Positions 10,201 through 22,569 of a stretch of DNA of 64,000 nucleotides are shown piece after piece. The translations under genes and the position numbers were made by a program. Every line of letters starts with the position of its first letter. Within the stretch, counting starts at the first letter, position 1. The notes beneath the pieces were generated by a model that saw only the letters and a list, made by a program, of their open reading frames with translations, did no database searches and was not told the origin of the DNA. Source of the DNA: Alopecurus myosuroides (lineage: Eukaryota; Streptophyta; Magnoliopsida; Poales; Poaceae); assembly GCA_028641055.1 (NCBI GenBank), contig CM054058.1, forward strand, positions 500,667,919 to 500,731,918, written 5' to 3'.

Positions 10201-11910
10201 CTTCCATTGCCTATCACCAGGCCTCCTGATTCGGGTACTTGGCTAACTAGAAATTTAAATTATATACTATCTGCAATACTCCTGGATGCAGTTCAATCAC
10301 ATGTGCGATATGTGTGGCGCAGGTTTTTACTGTTGGCAGCTGTTGTGCCTCCTGCAAAGGTCTTGTCATTTTCACTGGAACGCTTATAAGTTCTAACACG
10401 ATCCACTATTTTAAAGGCTAGCGACAGGTTCAACATAAATTCTAAACTTGATCGTCTTCAAGGCAAATATGTCTGAAAAGGGCATGCTGATCTGACCAGA
10501 GTGTTAGTATCCAAAAATGAAATGTCGCACTAGTTGTTAAAATACTTTCTTTTATTTGGCATGGATTGATATGATACAACCATTAACATTTAGTTGTATT
10601 ACAGTGAATGGGCTGTAAATATCCAAAGGGACAGCTATACATATTACTCTATCATATGTGGCATGTTTTGCCATTCCTGAGAATGATCAGTTAGAAGGGA
10701 GCGTTACGGATTTATACAGGTATGTCAATGGGAATTACTTAACTTGTCCACGAATTTTAGCTGAAAATAACATAAAGCTCAACTGGTGTATAAACATGGG
10801 GCTAAATTATGACTAGTATTACTACTGAATCACATTACTTTCTTACATTACTTGCATACCGCTTTCACTGGTGGGATGCTAGTATTGCTTTAGCTACATA
10901 GACAGTTTCAGAGTTTTTTTGATTGAGCATTTCTTTGTCTCATAGATGGTCCTTTTTATTATGTTTGGGCACCATGTAAGCATGTCTATATTGTATCTCA
11001 TTACAAGATCATTAAGTACCGTCTCGATGCTGCAATTTATAGCTCGGCATGGTTTCTGTAAACCAGAATCTAGCTTAAACTTATTTATTTCGACGCTACC
11101 AAAGAATATTTCAGTTATATGACACTCTGAACCCCTGTTTATAAATACTAGATGTGAGAAAAAAAGTTACATCGCGCTTTCTTGGGGTGACATGAGGGCA
11201 CTCCATGCGTATAATTAGATGTTATTTCAGATTACCCGCAGTCATAGTTTGAAAGATGGACCTCTAATATACACAAAATTATCAACATTATTCCACATGA
11301 AAGAGGTAAGAATGTAGCTTGAAGTGGTTTCAGTCAAATAAATAGTCCAAATCAAAACTGTTTGTCCTTGTGGAATGCCAGCACCAAAACACACACCAGA
11401 CTGTAGGTTAAATTGTTTATTTCCAGCAGATGCACATCTGGATTCAAGCCTATTTTTAGTTCAGATTTTACCATCTACTGTTAGACAGGCTTCAGTCTTA
11501 AAACCTGATAGGGGTTCAACATTCGGTGGTATGGACTAAGGAAAAGGAGATCTAAGCTAGCTATCTGATGTATCTTTCTCATTTTATTGCGGAGGTAATA
11601 ACACGGGGAGATACATCAACTTGCAAGTTTTGATGAACTAGTACAGAAACTTGTGATTCGGGGTCAAATTAGTCCAAACTCGTCATGGAGCTGACACATG
11701 GCATGCAGAAGAAAAACATGGCTGACATTTTACCTGTTTGACACCGCTGTTGACGCCGTCGGTAAGCTGTCACCGGACAGATGATGGATGCCGACGGATC
11801 CAAGCAGGTGCAGTGCTCAAACGGGCTGATCAGGCAGCTGGCCTCGGTGAAGATGGAGGATACCTTGCTGTCCAACAATGCCATGACGAGGGTCGCCTTG
11901 GTATTCCCGG
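7258..11910. other. Unassigned low-copy-like region
   Basis: The segment 7300-7640 is GC-rich and 7700-10400 is of intermediate composition; 10400-11600 is AT-rich. Scattered frames of 60-190 codons occur on both strands (the longest 8233-8805 plus), overlapping each other, without a motif I recognise and without one long frame. No LTR ends, terminal repeats or RT motifs are seen. It may be a decayed transcribed locus or an old unrecognised element. Confidence 0.4.
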
Positions 11911-11920
11911 GCCTCGCTGG

Positions 11921-12196
11921 CAAGCGCCATTGCTGCTGAGCCTCGGGTGCCACCTGACGCTCGAGACAGAGACCGGGATGTGGATCTTCAAGTTCTGCCA
12001 CACCGTCAATTTCGGCCTCTCCGCCGAGCACGACCCTCCACGCACGCGTCTTCGCCGGCAAGCGCTATTGCTGCTGAGCCTCGGGTGCCACCCGACGCTC
12101 GAGATAGAGACCGGGACGTGGATCTTCGAGTTCTGCCACACCATCAATGTCGGCTTCTCCGCTGAGCACGACCCTCCGCGCACGCGTCTCCGCCGT
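11921..12196 (+). repeat. 138-bp tandem duplication in a coding-like segment
   Basis: Two neighbouring units, 11921-12058 and 12059-12196, both begin CAAGCGC and share blocks such as GAGCCTCGGGTGCCACC and GAGCACGACCCTCC. The period is 138 bp, exactly 46 codons. The plus frame 11738-12316 stays open through both units (repeat motif LLSLGCH...TLE...WIF...FCHT...SAEHDPPRTRLRR), and the reverse frame is open too. I do not recognise the product. The surrounding open frame could be a remnant exon. Confidence 0.6.
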
Positions 12197-12340
12197 TGGG
12201 CACGACATCTTCAAGTGTCTTGCAAGCTACATCATGCTTCAGATGCTCAACTTCACGGAGGCCGTGGCCACGACCAAGTGCGCCGGCAAGAAGCTTTTAA
12301 GGTGGTCGGCATGTAAGAGTCGTCGTTTGAAAAAGACAAC

Positions 12341-12556
12341 AAAAAATTGCTTATGCACCCCATGTCGGGGTGCCCCGTGATCGCCCACAGGCAATTCGGG
12401 CTTACATCCAGTGTGAGCATCCATAGAACGCGACATGAGACATGCCCAGTTTGCGTTTCCAGGAAACTGGAATGCTGTCAAGCCCACGGACGATCACCGT
12501 TATTTTTGCTGCTGACATATCGCTTTATGTTTGCTAATCGCGCTTGCCGCGCGGTG
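12341..12556 (-). ncRNA. Candidate Pol III (USE + TATA) non-coding RNA gene, copy B
   Basis: The minus strand has GTACCACATCG (12620-12610), 24 bp, TTTATAA (12585-12579), a GC-rich body of about 215 nt, and a terminator of six T at 12346-12341 preceded by GCAA. The 3' hairpin GCACCCCGACATGGGGTGC is perfect. A central stem GGGCTT...AAGCCC closes a domain of about 80 nt; in copy A the corresponding place holds CAAGC...GCTTG. Shared blocks with copy A include TTCACC near the start, CAAAAA followed by a GGT-rich stretch, and the whole 3' end. No known RNA class is assigned: the telomerase template CTAAACCCT, the U3 box A and SRP signature loops are not seen. Confidence 0.5.
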
Positions 12557-12578
12557 AAGACACGAGCCAGAAGGTAGC

Positions 12579-12620
12579 TTATAAACCGGTCCGACCTCTA
12601 CACCCGGGGCGATGTGGTAC
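12579..12620 (-). promoter_or_regulatory. USE and TATA box of ncRNA candidate B
   Basis: GTACCACATCG at 12620-12610 is identical to the copy A element. TTTATAA lies 24 bp downstream. Both parts and their spacing match the plant Pol III snRNA promoter pattern. Confidence 0.55.
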
Positions 12621-14396
12621 TAAAAACGTATACGGGTGTAACGAGCGTACCGATACGTACGATACCATACGGACAAAGCTCAACAAGCGCCAGCAGCCTG
12701 TGCTAGGGTTTCCCGCCAACTCGTGGCTAGTCCTCCTCAACCTCAACATGCACAGCTGGTGCTCGTGGTGGGTGCGGTAGGCCTCGCGGCACGCACGCTC
12801 GTCTTGCCATCTTCCTATATTCCATCTAGCGCGTCTGATGCATCACGTTGGGAATCTGCACGCTGCTTGCTGCTTTCCTGCTAACAGCTCCACGGAAACT
12901 CCCAAGTTACGGTGAACTACACAGTACAGTACTAGGTACAGTAGGCTTGAAGGAAGAAAAAAAAAGTACTGGATACAGCACATGTCGCAGCGCCTGGGGT
13001 GGAACCAGATCAGGGCGCTGGACGTCGACGGCGAGCTTCTGGTGGCTCAGATTTGATTATTTTCGTTCAAATTTCAATTTCAAATAAAGAAACATGGCAA
13101 ATACGAGAAATATGGGCACCAATACCACAAATATTACACGTTCAATGTTCAAGCTTGTAGTTCAAATTTGAATTGATTCGATTAAATATCATTAAACTCT
13201 TTTACTGTGTGGAATATTGAAATACTGCAAGTTTAGGATTTATTTATTTTTGTGAAATCTTTAGTCTTTTTTTGGTGGTGGACTCCGTGGCGTCGTAGTC
13301 AGGCCTGGACCAGGCCACATACGGGTCCTCCTCCTCCTGATCATTGGAATCAAGATTGACGAAGGGAACAGAACCGACATCCTCCAATACCATGAACCGG
13401 TGTGACAGAGAAGGAGTCTTTCTCGAACGCGAAGAACGCCTGCTCGAACGTGGAGGGTCCTACTCGATCATGAACAAGGGACTCTTGAATCGTCGCTAGA
13501 ATCAAGAAACCATGGATAGGTGACGTGGAGGCACAGGTTGAAGCTTTCGCGACCGCAAGTGGAGCGGGCACCACCCCGAGCCATGGAAACATTAGAGGAA
13601 TGGGGAGTGGAAAGGACAGAAGGAGGAGTTCAATGGGGGACGTGGGTACAAGTGAGAGTAAAATTGCCGCTTTTCTAGACGACTGCGGCTGGACCGACAG
13701 TAATGGAGACCCGCGAGCGTTCGCGCACCAACCGGGGCACTGAATCGGCTCGTCAGACTCAGCGTGCGTCAGGACGGACTAGCTAAGAGACACAGAACGG
13801 CAGGGGAGTAGAGGAGCTGCCAGGCCGACAGCGTAGGCGGCAACGCGGATTTTTCCGGCTAGGGGGCAGCCGGCAGAGCCATTGAAGCCATGCTACTCTT
13901 CCTCCATCGACTCCACTTGTCGGCTTTAAATGGGTCCTAGACGAGAAGACATGATTCGTTGAACGATCAACAACCTTGACCCAAAAGTAACAGTCGTTTG
14001 GCACATTTGCGCAGTTTTGTGAAGCGAAGTGGAGTAAGGGTGAGGAAAACTAAGGTCATGGGGCACCAGAGAGGAAAACTATAAGCGAAATGGGGCACAG
14101 AAGTAGAATTCCCTTAGTATTTTGGGTAGTTTTATTGGTATATGAGGCAAGCGGCGGAGAGATTATAGCATGTATAGAGTAGTAGAACACAACTGTAAAT
14201 TCCTCCATAATAACTCTCATGGGAAATGAAACAAGAGAACGGTTTTTCATTCCGGAAAAACAAATTGAAAATTTGCTCCTCTATATTTTAAAAGTGAGCC
14301 CACTCTTTTGAATCGTTTTCCAATATGTCATTACCTCTGTTACGGGTTGGGCTTCCACAGGAAAGGGTCGTATGATGTTTGACAAAAAGTCGAAAA
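12621..14396. other. Unassigned region left of Tat copy 3
   Basis: It contains only short overlapping frames. A GC-rich part (13270-13760) holds an open plus frame 13525-13743 and an opposite frame 13350-13592, neither recognised. AT-rich flanks (13050-13260, 14080-14300) show no terminal repeats. I see no supported gene. Confidence 0.4.
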
Positions 14397-14520
14397 GTCT
14401 GTGTCGAGACATCGTAGTAGAATTCATGGACGGGGTGCCATGAAAACTACTGGTAGATTCGTGTGGGGACGTGGTAGTACGATAAACGAGAACACATAGT
14501 TTACCCAGGTTCGGTACGAC

Positions 14521-17500
14521 GCCGTGGAAACGTATGTTACTGTGATTGAGCTGGGTCTCGGAGATGCGTAGATGCTTCAATGTACTTAAGTACATGATGT
14601 TGATACTAGATCCTCCATTCATCATCACTCTTTTGAGCCTAGTGTTATGAACAATAGGGCTTACGACTAAAGCATGCGTGCCGAGTTCTGGGATGTTTCC
14701 GGGATGATCAGACCAATCCTAGGTGATTGGCGTATTTGAATACTTCCAGAACTTTGGGGTTGGGGGTATAACCGCGTTGATTTCTCGAAGTGTTCTTTTT
14801 TGCTGAGGGATTTGCCCGGAAAGTTAAGTTACATTCTCCTTCAACTCTCGGGAATTTTGGCTCGTCTTTCCGCTGTTGTTCCTGGATCTTGTCATCAGTG
14901 TCCGATTCACTTTCTTCTTTTTTAACTTCTAGATTTTGCTTGGAGAACTTTCGTTTGGAATTCTTTCCTTTGTTCCCGGATCCTGCAATGTCTTTCATGT
15001 GCTTATTAAGCCGACATTGCACATTTGTATGGGTAGGTTTCCCAAATTGCGAATGGTGAACACGGTTTTCCGACTTAATTTTTTCCCACTCTTCCTTTGA
15101 GTAGGCGATAGACTCTGTGTTCCTTCCCTTCCATTTGCTGCCATTATCCTTTCAAAGGTTAAGTTGATTTCTTTGGGTTTTGACTGCGCTTCTGGAGTAG
15201 TTTTCTTTTCAGAACGAGGCGTCTTTTTGGCTTGAAACAAAGCATCAATATTCCCCCCTCTCGCTCTTATATCATCTTTGGCCGCGCTGTGCTCATTGGC
15301 GGTGGTAAGCATAGATCCGAGATCTTTGTGCTCATTTGAACCAACCATGAATGATACAAGGCCGGGTTTCAAACCATTGATGAAAGCATGCATTGCTTGT
15401 ACATCACTTACTCCAGAGAAACTATTCTTCATTGTTGTCCATCTTGATATAAATTCGACATACGACTCGTCTGTAGATTGGACACAACGATTCAGCTGGT
15501 TAATGCTCTTAGGGTGTTTGTACGTACCCCGAAAATGCCGAGCAAACACTCTAGCCATGTCATCCCAGCTATCAACGGTTCTTGACGAAAGCCCGTTGAT
15601 CCAATCTCTGGCTCCATCCAGCAACATTAGGGGAGGAATTTTACTGCCTCTAGGTCTGTCTCTTTGTTGATATGAACAACAGTATAATAGTGTGAAAGCC
15701 ATGTATCCAGGTTTGTACTTCCGGTATACTTTTGATAAGTTGGACCAACTTTGGCAACACCAGAATGTAGAGTTATTCTTCGGATCCTCTCAGTGAAACA
15801 CTTAGGTCCAAAGTATAGATCATCTCTTTCCGCCTTATCGACATTAGCGGAATATCTGCCGGCTAAATGGACAGAAAGGGATCTGCTCCTTTCTGGCCCA
15901 TTTTTGTGCGAGTGCGCTTTTTCGAGATTATTCATGTTTCGTCCGTTGTCGTGCCCTTTGGAATAAGGTGGAGCTCTACTCCTTGGACTTTCTTTGTTCC
16001 TAGGAGGAGTACGGGATCTCTCACGCCTGTGAGGATTGTCATATCTTCCAGCTTTATCAGCTGGGCGTCTCGGAGGCGGCATCATTTTTCCGTCTTTCCG
16101 GTTTTTTTCCTCCCGTTCTTTGTAATCACGGGGATTATTTCCACCTTTCGGTGGATGGGATGTGGTCATGGACGCTGCATCCTTATTGTCCGGGATGTTC
16201 TTGTCCTTTTTGGGATCTCCCTTCTTTTCCTTAGAATCGCCTGAATCTCCAGGTTCGCCGGGTCCAGGAGCTCCAGCGGCGCAGGTGGAAGTTTTGCATA
16301 GGGTCGAGTCATCGTGCAAATTCCCTGATCTTGCATGTCCTCGTTGTTGCTGTTGTAATGTTTTCCTAGGAAAGCATACACCCCCTGAAGTTTTTCGTCA
16401 TTGGAGTACATATCATCATTAAGGATGGCAAACACGGCCTCCGCGTTTTAAGCTGCGGTTTTGTATATGCGTTCGCCCTTGGCATTGGTGTCATTAACCT
16501 GCCTTTGCCAAGAAGGGTTTTCGAACCTTTTTCTTGCTGACAGTTTGTCCGGTTTTGCAATTCCGGGTAACCGCGTAGGTTTTATGCCAGATCTGTTCCT
16601 TCTTTCGTATTCGTCTATCTCTTCCTGCTACAACTTAATGCCAGCCTGGGTTTTCATGAGGTTTTTCCGAGTACGGAATAGATGTTGCTGCTGCCGCTGT
16701 AGAGCTTGTCTCCTGGCTTCCAGCACTGCAGGGGGTTCATCTCGTCCCACTGGAGTTTGAATTAGATCAATTTCGCCATGTTCCGACATTGGTGGAATGG
16801 GGATTTCTTTCTTTTCTTCTCCATAGGTGTGACTCCGCTTACTCCTCCTACTTCTAGGTTTTGGTTGGCAATATCTGCTATTTTTTTCTTCTGGAGTTTA
16901 TACTGCAGTTTCTTTGCAGTCTTCTTTTTCTTTTTGGAAGAGGGGGGTTTCTTGCCAGGTTCGTCCTCTGTCAATTCTTTGACATCGGGGTAAGTTGGAC
17001 TAGTTTCGCCATCCTCTCTTTCCTCTTCTAGTGGAGGTGTTTTGGGGTCTTCATCGTCTTCGGCATCCAAGTTTTCAGTCGGTTTTGCTATAAGTACTTC
17101 ATGGAAGCTCCCCTGCATAGATTTAACTTTTCTCTCGAAAGTGTCTTCATCTTCATCTTCGGAATCTATGTCGTCAAATCCAGGTTCCGACTCCAATCTT
17201 GCTTCAATAGCAGCTAACATAGAGTCGGCTTCCGAGTTTGTCGTTTCACTGATGGGTGTCGGATATTCCACTTGTTCTGTGGGATCATCTTATTCTGCTT
17301 TTTCCACGGGTCCGTGTTTTAGCGATCTCGGATTGCACCATGCCAATGAAGTGAGATCTGATTGCGGGCATCTCCGAAGAGGCAGCAAATTCAACAGGGT
17401 TTTGGCGATTTGTGCAGAATTCGGTATCATAGTATTTCTCAATTGGGTATAGGGAGGGTGGGATAAATTTACTTCCACCACAGAATCCCATTGCCTCTGC

Positions 17501-17713
17501 TGTTAATCCGATAAAAATATTTGTAGATCGAATCGGTAAAACGCAGGCACTTACCAGGTGATTCCGTGCTGGCATGTATAATCCGTTGTCGAGGAAGCGC
17601 CCGATGTCGCCGTCGAATTCCAAGCTTCTGACAGTTATTGTACTGCCGATTCCGCCGAGTATTCCCGATCGAAACTTAACTCCTGACGTCGCTGGCCCCA
17701 CGGTGGGCGACAA
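14521..17713 (-). pseudogene. Decayed gag-protease of Tat copy 3
   Basis: Fragments in several frames align in order with copy 2: N-terminal part 17713-17285, an acidic/Lys-rich segment 17271-16762, a middle part 16560-16166, an Arg/Ser-rich segment and Gag core 16319-14995, then a protease start (GGSSINIMYLSTLKH, about 14630-14580) that runs into the LTR remnant. Frameshifts and stops separate the blocks. Where copy 2 has a frame break near 47160, this copy reads through (DGKMMPPPRRPADKAGRYD in one frame), which shows the ancestral Gag was a single frame there. Non-functional. Confidence 0.8.
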
Positions 17714-17714
17714 C

Positions 17715-18243
17715 TATCGAGACATCATAGTAGAATTAATAGACGGGGGTGCCATGAGAACTACTGGTAGATTCGTGGTAGTACGATAAACGAGAACACC
17801 AAGTTTACCCAGGTTCGGTACGATGCAACTAGGTGGCGTTCCTACTCCTGCAATCTCACTAAATCAGGGCTGAAGCCTAAAGTATACAAAGTACAATATG
17901 AGTATGGTTTCGCTAACTTGGCGAGGATCAACTTCTCGGCGAGTTGGGTTCTATCTAATTGTCTTTGTGTTTCTTCTCTCCCGTCCGGTTTTATATAGAT
18001 AGCCGGGTTAGGGCTTACAGAAAGAAAACCTAGAATACTACTAACTTGGAAAGTAAGGAACCAGTCTTCTCCTCCAAGCCGCACCACTTTGGGTCGTGGT
18101 CCGGGTTCTTCTAGAATCCAGCTTCCTGCGCATCAACTGACTGGGTCGCCCAATGGACTGTGATCCATTACCAACAGGCCACCCTGGTAATCCGGCTCTT
18201 TAGGCCAATGTTGGACATACCCATATTCGGTATATATCCGACA
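17715..18243 (-). repeat. 5' LTR of Tat copy 3
   Basis: 529 bp, plus-strand ends TATCGAGACATC (first base pair degenerate from TG) and ATATATCCGACA. A TATA-like TTTTATATAG lies near 17988-18000. The adjacent primer site is mutated (GGCGACAAC instead of GGCGCCAAC). Confidence 0.75.
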
Positions 18244-18375
18244 GTCTGGCTATACGTAGTAAGAAAAATCATTTAGCTCAAAGGATGAGTACTAAGATTA
18301 GGGCCCAACAAGACTGTGAGGGGATCCTTTTTGCAGAAGTATTCCAAGACTCCCTCATCAAGCCAGGTGCAACAC

Positions 18376-18581
18376 TGTCGAGTCTTCACATTAGGATTCA
18401 TGGTAGGGGGTGCCATAACCCGAAGGTAGAACATAGGTTTGGAACGTCGCGGCAATCGCGGCACCCTACTCCTCCAATCTCACTATATCAGGTTAAGGCG
18501 GGGACTTGAATTTACCTAGGTTCGGAACGTCGCGATAATCGCGGCGCCCTAGTCCTGCAATCTCACTATATCAGGTTAAGG
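18376..18581. repeat. Fragment of a related Tat LTR with an 83-bp tandem duplication
   Basis: It starts TGTCGAGTCTTCAC and follows the order of the copy 3 LTR (GGATTCATGG, GGGGTGCCAT, AGGTT..GGAACG). The stretch from AGGTTTGGAACG (18435) to the Ggttaaggc block recurs at 18518, a period of about 83 bp. The rest of the element is missing. Confidence 0.55.
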
Positions 18582-18892
18582 CATGCCGCCTCGGGGAGGG
18601 CGGCGCCGGAGAAGGGCGGCAGTGCCACAGCGCGGAGGGCGGTGCCGGAGTGCGCGCGACGACAGGGGAGCGGGAGCCACGACGGGGAATGCGCACGGGC
18701 AAAGAGGTGGCGGGTAATGCGAGCGGCAACGGGTAGTGCACGTGACGGTGCGACGTCTGGGCGGCGGGAGGATTATCAACGGCGGTGGGGAGTGCGAGCG
18801 GCGGCACTGCAGCGGGAGGCACATCGTCGTCTGGGAGCTCGGAGGCGGCGTCGCCGTCTCGATCACTTAGAATTTATTTGGCTCGAGCCAAC
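18582..18892. other. GC-rich unassigned segment
   Basis: A purine-rich, GGCGG-repetitive stretch between two LTR fragments. The long opposite-strand frames here (Pro/Arg/Ala-rich) are composition artefacts. No feature is supported. Confidence 0.4.
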
Positions 18893-19290
18893 TGATACGT
18901 CTCAGACGAATCTATTATTTATGATGTTCCATGTTGTTTTCGCGATAATTTCTACTTGTATTCTATACACTTTATAGCATTTTTATGGATTTCTTGGGAT
19001 TAATCTATTAACAAGATTCCACAGCGTCAGATCCTGTTTTCTGCTATTTTTGGTTTCAGAAAAGTTATTCTGGAAATATTATTGGAATTGGGCGAAACGA
19101 AATCGCAGAGTCCTATTTTTCTGTCACGTACACGGAGTCCGGAGGAGACCTGGAGGGGGGCCACCAGGTGGCCACACCATAGGGCGGCACCCCCCTTAGC
19201 CGCGCCGCCACGTGGTGTGGGCCCCTCGGGCGCCCACCGACATCGCCCTTTTCCTTATATATGCTCTTCCTCGAGAAAACCCTAAACACT
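18893..19290 (+). repeat. Truncated Sabrina-like LTR fragment, plus orientation
   Basis: It starts TGATACGTCTCAGACG and shares successive blocks with the LTR at 35862 (ATGATGTTCCATGTTG, TTTTGGTTTCAGAAAAG, ACACGGAGTCC, GGAGACCTGGAGGGGGG). The similarity stops near the GAAAACCCTAAAC block, roughly 400 bp into an LTR of about 1.6 kb. Its orientation is opposite to the neighbouring internal region and LTR at 22732-24328. Confidence 0.7.
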
Positions 19291-21561
19291 CTCTAGTCCA
19301 GGTGTGTAAAGTCCAATCAACAAGTGAGATAAAAATTCTCTATTCACATTCTCATGAGCTAAAACATGGGCACAAAATATGAGTAATTTTGAAGGTTTAA
19401 AGTTAGCACATGAGAAATTTACTTGGAGTGGCGGTTAAATACCACATATAGGTAGGTATGGTGAAAACATTTAGAAAACTTTGGTTTTTGGGAGTTGGAT
19501 GCACGAGTAGAGCTCATACTCAGTACAGGTGGAGGCTAGCAAAAGACTGAGAGCGGCAAATCAAGAGATAAATAATGGCCATAATCATGCATATCGAGAA
19601 AACCAATAATAATCGAAGCATAAAGGGTATTACAAGTAAAAACTAAATGATCATAGAGGCTATAAGTGACTGCTTTGTAGTCATAAACATGGTGTAAGTA
19701 TGCGCCAAGTCAACCAAATGAAGCATTCGAAGGAGAACACCAGAAATTCATGCTTCAATAAGATAAAACAACTCATGATTCTTTCAATGACACATTTAGC
19801 ACTCTCAGCTATTTGAGACGAGTCATGGTAAAATAACAACTACTAAGCATAGAATTAAAATAAATTCTATCATGACATGAAAAAGTCTAGTCAGAGTCTG
19901 TACAAATTTCTTTTTGCACCTTTATAAGCACGAAAATTGTATTACTGCTTTCCAACACCAATCATTTTATACTAAAAAACACTCTCCAAGATATATAGCA
20001 ATGAAACAAGAGAGTACTAACATAACTCTACTAGAACTAACATCTCTGAATAAGATATGGATGGAAAACATGATATAAAAGGATTTGCAGCAGGCAGAAG
20101 AAAAACTAAGAATACGAGCATGGAAGAAAATGAATATTCATATGAAAAAGCGGATCGTTTCTTTATCCCACACAAACAATGCTGGGTTCTGACTATATTT
20201 ATTGCAGCAAAGAAAACAAAGAAAACAAAACAAAAAACAAACGGACCCTCCAAGTAAAATGCATATGATGTGACCGAATAAAAATATAATTTCACTAGAA
20301 GTGACCTGATAAACTGTTGGTGAAGAAGGGGATGCCTTGGGAATCCACAAGTTTAGATGCTTGAGTCTTCTTAGAATATGCTGGGATGAACCACGGGGGC
20401 ATCCCCAAGCTTTGGCTTTGCACTCTTCTTGATCACATTATATCACCCTCTTCTCTCGACCCATGGAAATTTCCTTCACACCACACTCAATGTAATTCGC
20501 ATTAGAGTGTTTGTGCACAATCAAAAATTCACATGTTCGACATGGACACAAGAATTATTAATACTTTTAAACATTATCTACAGCCACTGATGTTTCATGA
20601 AGCAAAGAAATTCACTCGACATAGTAAAAGAGAGAATGCAAGTAAAGAGGCGGAATATGTCAAAACCAGAACAGTCTATAAAGATGAATTTGTTCGGGGA
20701 ACTTACGTTGCTCAAATCGAAAAACGTAAAGCTAGAAAAAGTTTTGGAATTATTTGAGGAATAAGCACAAAAATTAGCAAGTCACTTTGATCTTTATGTG
20801 ATTTATGCGATTTTATACGGTGGCCAGAAGAAATCTGTTTCCTGCACAGAAATCCAAATCTAACCTCAACATTCACTAGAGACTTTACTTTCACAACTAA
20901 TACATGAAAATAAAGATATAAAGGAGTTGATACAGAAGTATACAACACCTTGACTCAAATAAAAACAGATAAAAATAATGCAAAAGTCAAACCTTGGGTT
21001 ATCTCCCAAGGAGTGCTTTTCGTTAATGCCTTTTAGCTAGGCCCAGAAAACTTGAATAAAGTATTTTCACATGAAGAAGCATCAAGAAGAAAGTATAAAA
21101 CAAATTAAGTCTAACCCACTTCTTATGCATATGAATCTTGTAAATAAATAAATTAAAGAAGCTCAAACAAGGAATCATGGGAAGGTAGAACAAGAGCGAT
21201 TTGAAAACTTTCAACAAAAAGAGAGGTGTTTTAGCAACATGAAAATTCCTACAACCATATTTTCCTCTCTCATAATAATTTTCAGTAGCATCATAAACAA
21301 ACTCAACAATATAATTATCACATAAAGAATGGTTGTCATGATCTAAAAGCACACAATTCATATCAAGCTTAAAAATAGTGGGATCAAAATAAAATTAAAG
21401 ATCTCTTCTTTCCCACTTTTAGCAATAGCAAAACAAGATGATTGGTCACTCTTAAAAGACATGGGACACATTATAGAAATCATATTTTCAGCGCCATTAT
21501 AATTTATAACATAAAGTAACATAGTACCATCATCTAGAGCATTATCATATAAATTTTCTAA

Positions 21562-22569
21562 TCAAACTTCCTCATTTGGACACATATCAATAGTTTGAAT
21601 AAATAGAGGATTATCATAGGATTTATCAAAGTAGCATGGATTATCATAAATAATAGTAGCAATATAATTCTCACAAGTTTCATTCATAGTAGTATCAAGG
21701 TCACAAGTATAGCAAGTATCAATTTCATAAAAAAATGGATAGTTCAAAAGAATCAATAGGATCATCATAATTATCAATATAACACTCAACCTCCTTTGGT
21801 AAGAATGGAGGGAAATCAAATAAGGTATGAGTTAAAGAGATACTCTCATTGGGAGCTAGACATGGGTAGCTCCATTCTTTCTCCTCTTGGTCATCACTCT
21901 CCTTCTCTTTTTCATCCATTGATCTTCCAGATTCAGCAATTTCTTCCTCCATAGGCTCCTGCAAGGCATTAGTCTCATCCTTTGTGGGAGAGCATCTATT
22001 AAGATATTTAAGTATGCAGTGATTACAATCATTGTAATTATCAAAGCAATATTCAAGTATAGCATAAATCTCGTATTTATAAGGTGCGTCATCAATACTT
22101 TCAAGCAAATAGGCAATTTCGAATTTACCCTTCCAAGCAATAAATTCCTCAATTTGTTCCACATCATAAAAGTCATAATTTCCCTTAACATAACAAGATA
22201 TGGCAAAATTATCATTATACTAACATTGAAAAAGGAAGTGGTTATACTTCCTACAACAACACGATTTATCAAAACAATAAGTAATATTATAAGTAGAGCA
22301 CAAGTTTCTAGAAATGATATGCAATTTATTAATTTGTTCCCGTAAGTGTTTCGCTTTTTGTGACAAGCGGTGTTCCTTATAATATTTTTGTTGATCTTCC
22401 GTGAACCCATCTTGCCAATAAGATCTTGTTTCAAAGACATCAACCATTGATAGCAAACATGACAAAGCAAGATTAAAACAAGATAAAAAATAACAACTAT
22501 AATAAGAACTAATTTTTTGTGTTTTCGATATAGAGAAGAAAACAAGACAAAATAAAATAAACTAAGCAA
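21562..22569 (-). pseudogene. Degenerate internal ORF of the Sabrina-like element
   Basis: Overlapping minus-strand frames (22162-21725, 22569-21856, 21819-21562) encode acidic segments (EFIAWKGKFEIAYLLESID, EEEIAESGRSMDEKEKESDD). The reading switches frame and no frame is longer than about 240 codons. Its place, shortly after the primer site, fits a gag remnant. No protease or polymerase motif is seen. Confidence 0.45.

Larger units (their letters stand above)
14402..18243 (-). mobile_element. Internally deleted Tat-like Gypsy element (copy 3) with GTCTG target duplication
   Basis: The outer edges are TGTCGAGACATC at 14402 and ...ATCCGACA at 18243. GTCTG stands on both sides (14397-14401 and 18244-18248), so the termini are those of one insertion. 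The right LTR is complete (17715-18243). On the left only the terminal 119 bp of the other LTR remain (14402-14520), joined directly to the protease part of gag, so most of that LTR, pol and any antisense gene are deleted. Sequence is closely related to copy 2 at 39430-49286. Confidence 0.85.

Noticed and set aside
7249..10389. A protein-coding gene in the unassigned 7-10 kb region
   Set aside because: Frames are short, overlap on both strands and cannot be joined with convincing splice sites; no family is recognised.
12341..12620. Candidate RNA gene as telomerase RNA, U6, U3 or SRP RNA
   Set aside because: No CTAAACCCT template, no U3 box A, no U6 or SRP signature could be found by reading; only the promoter type matches.
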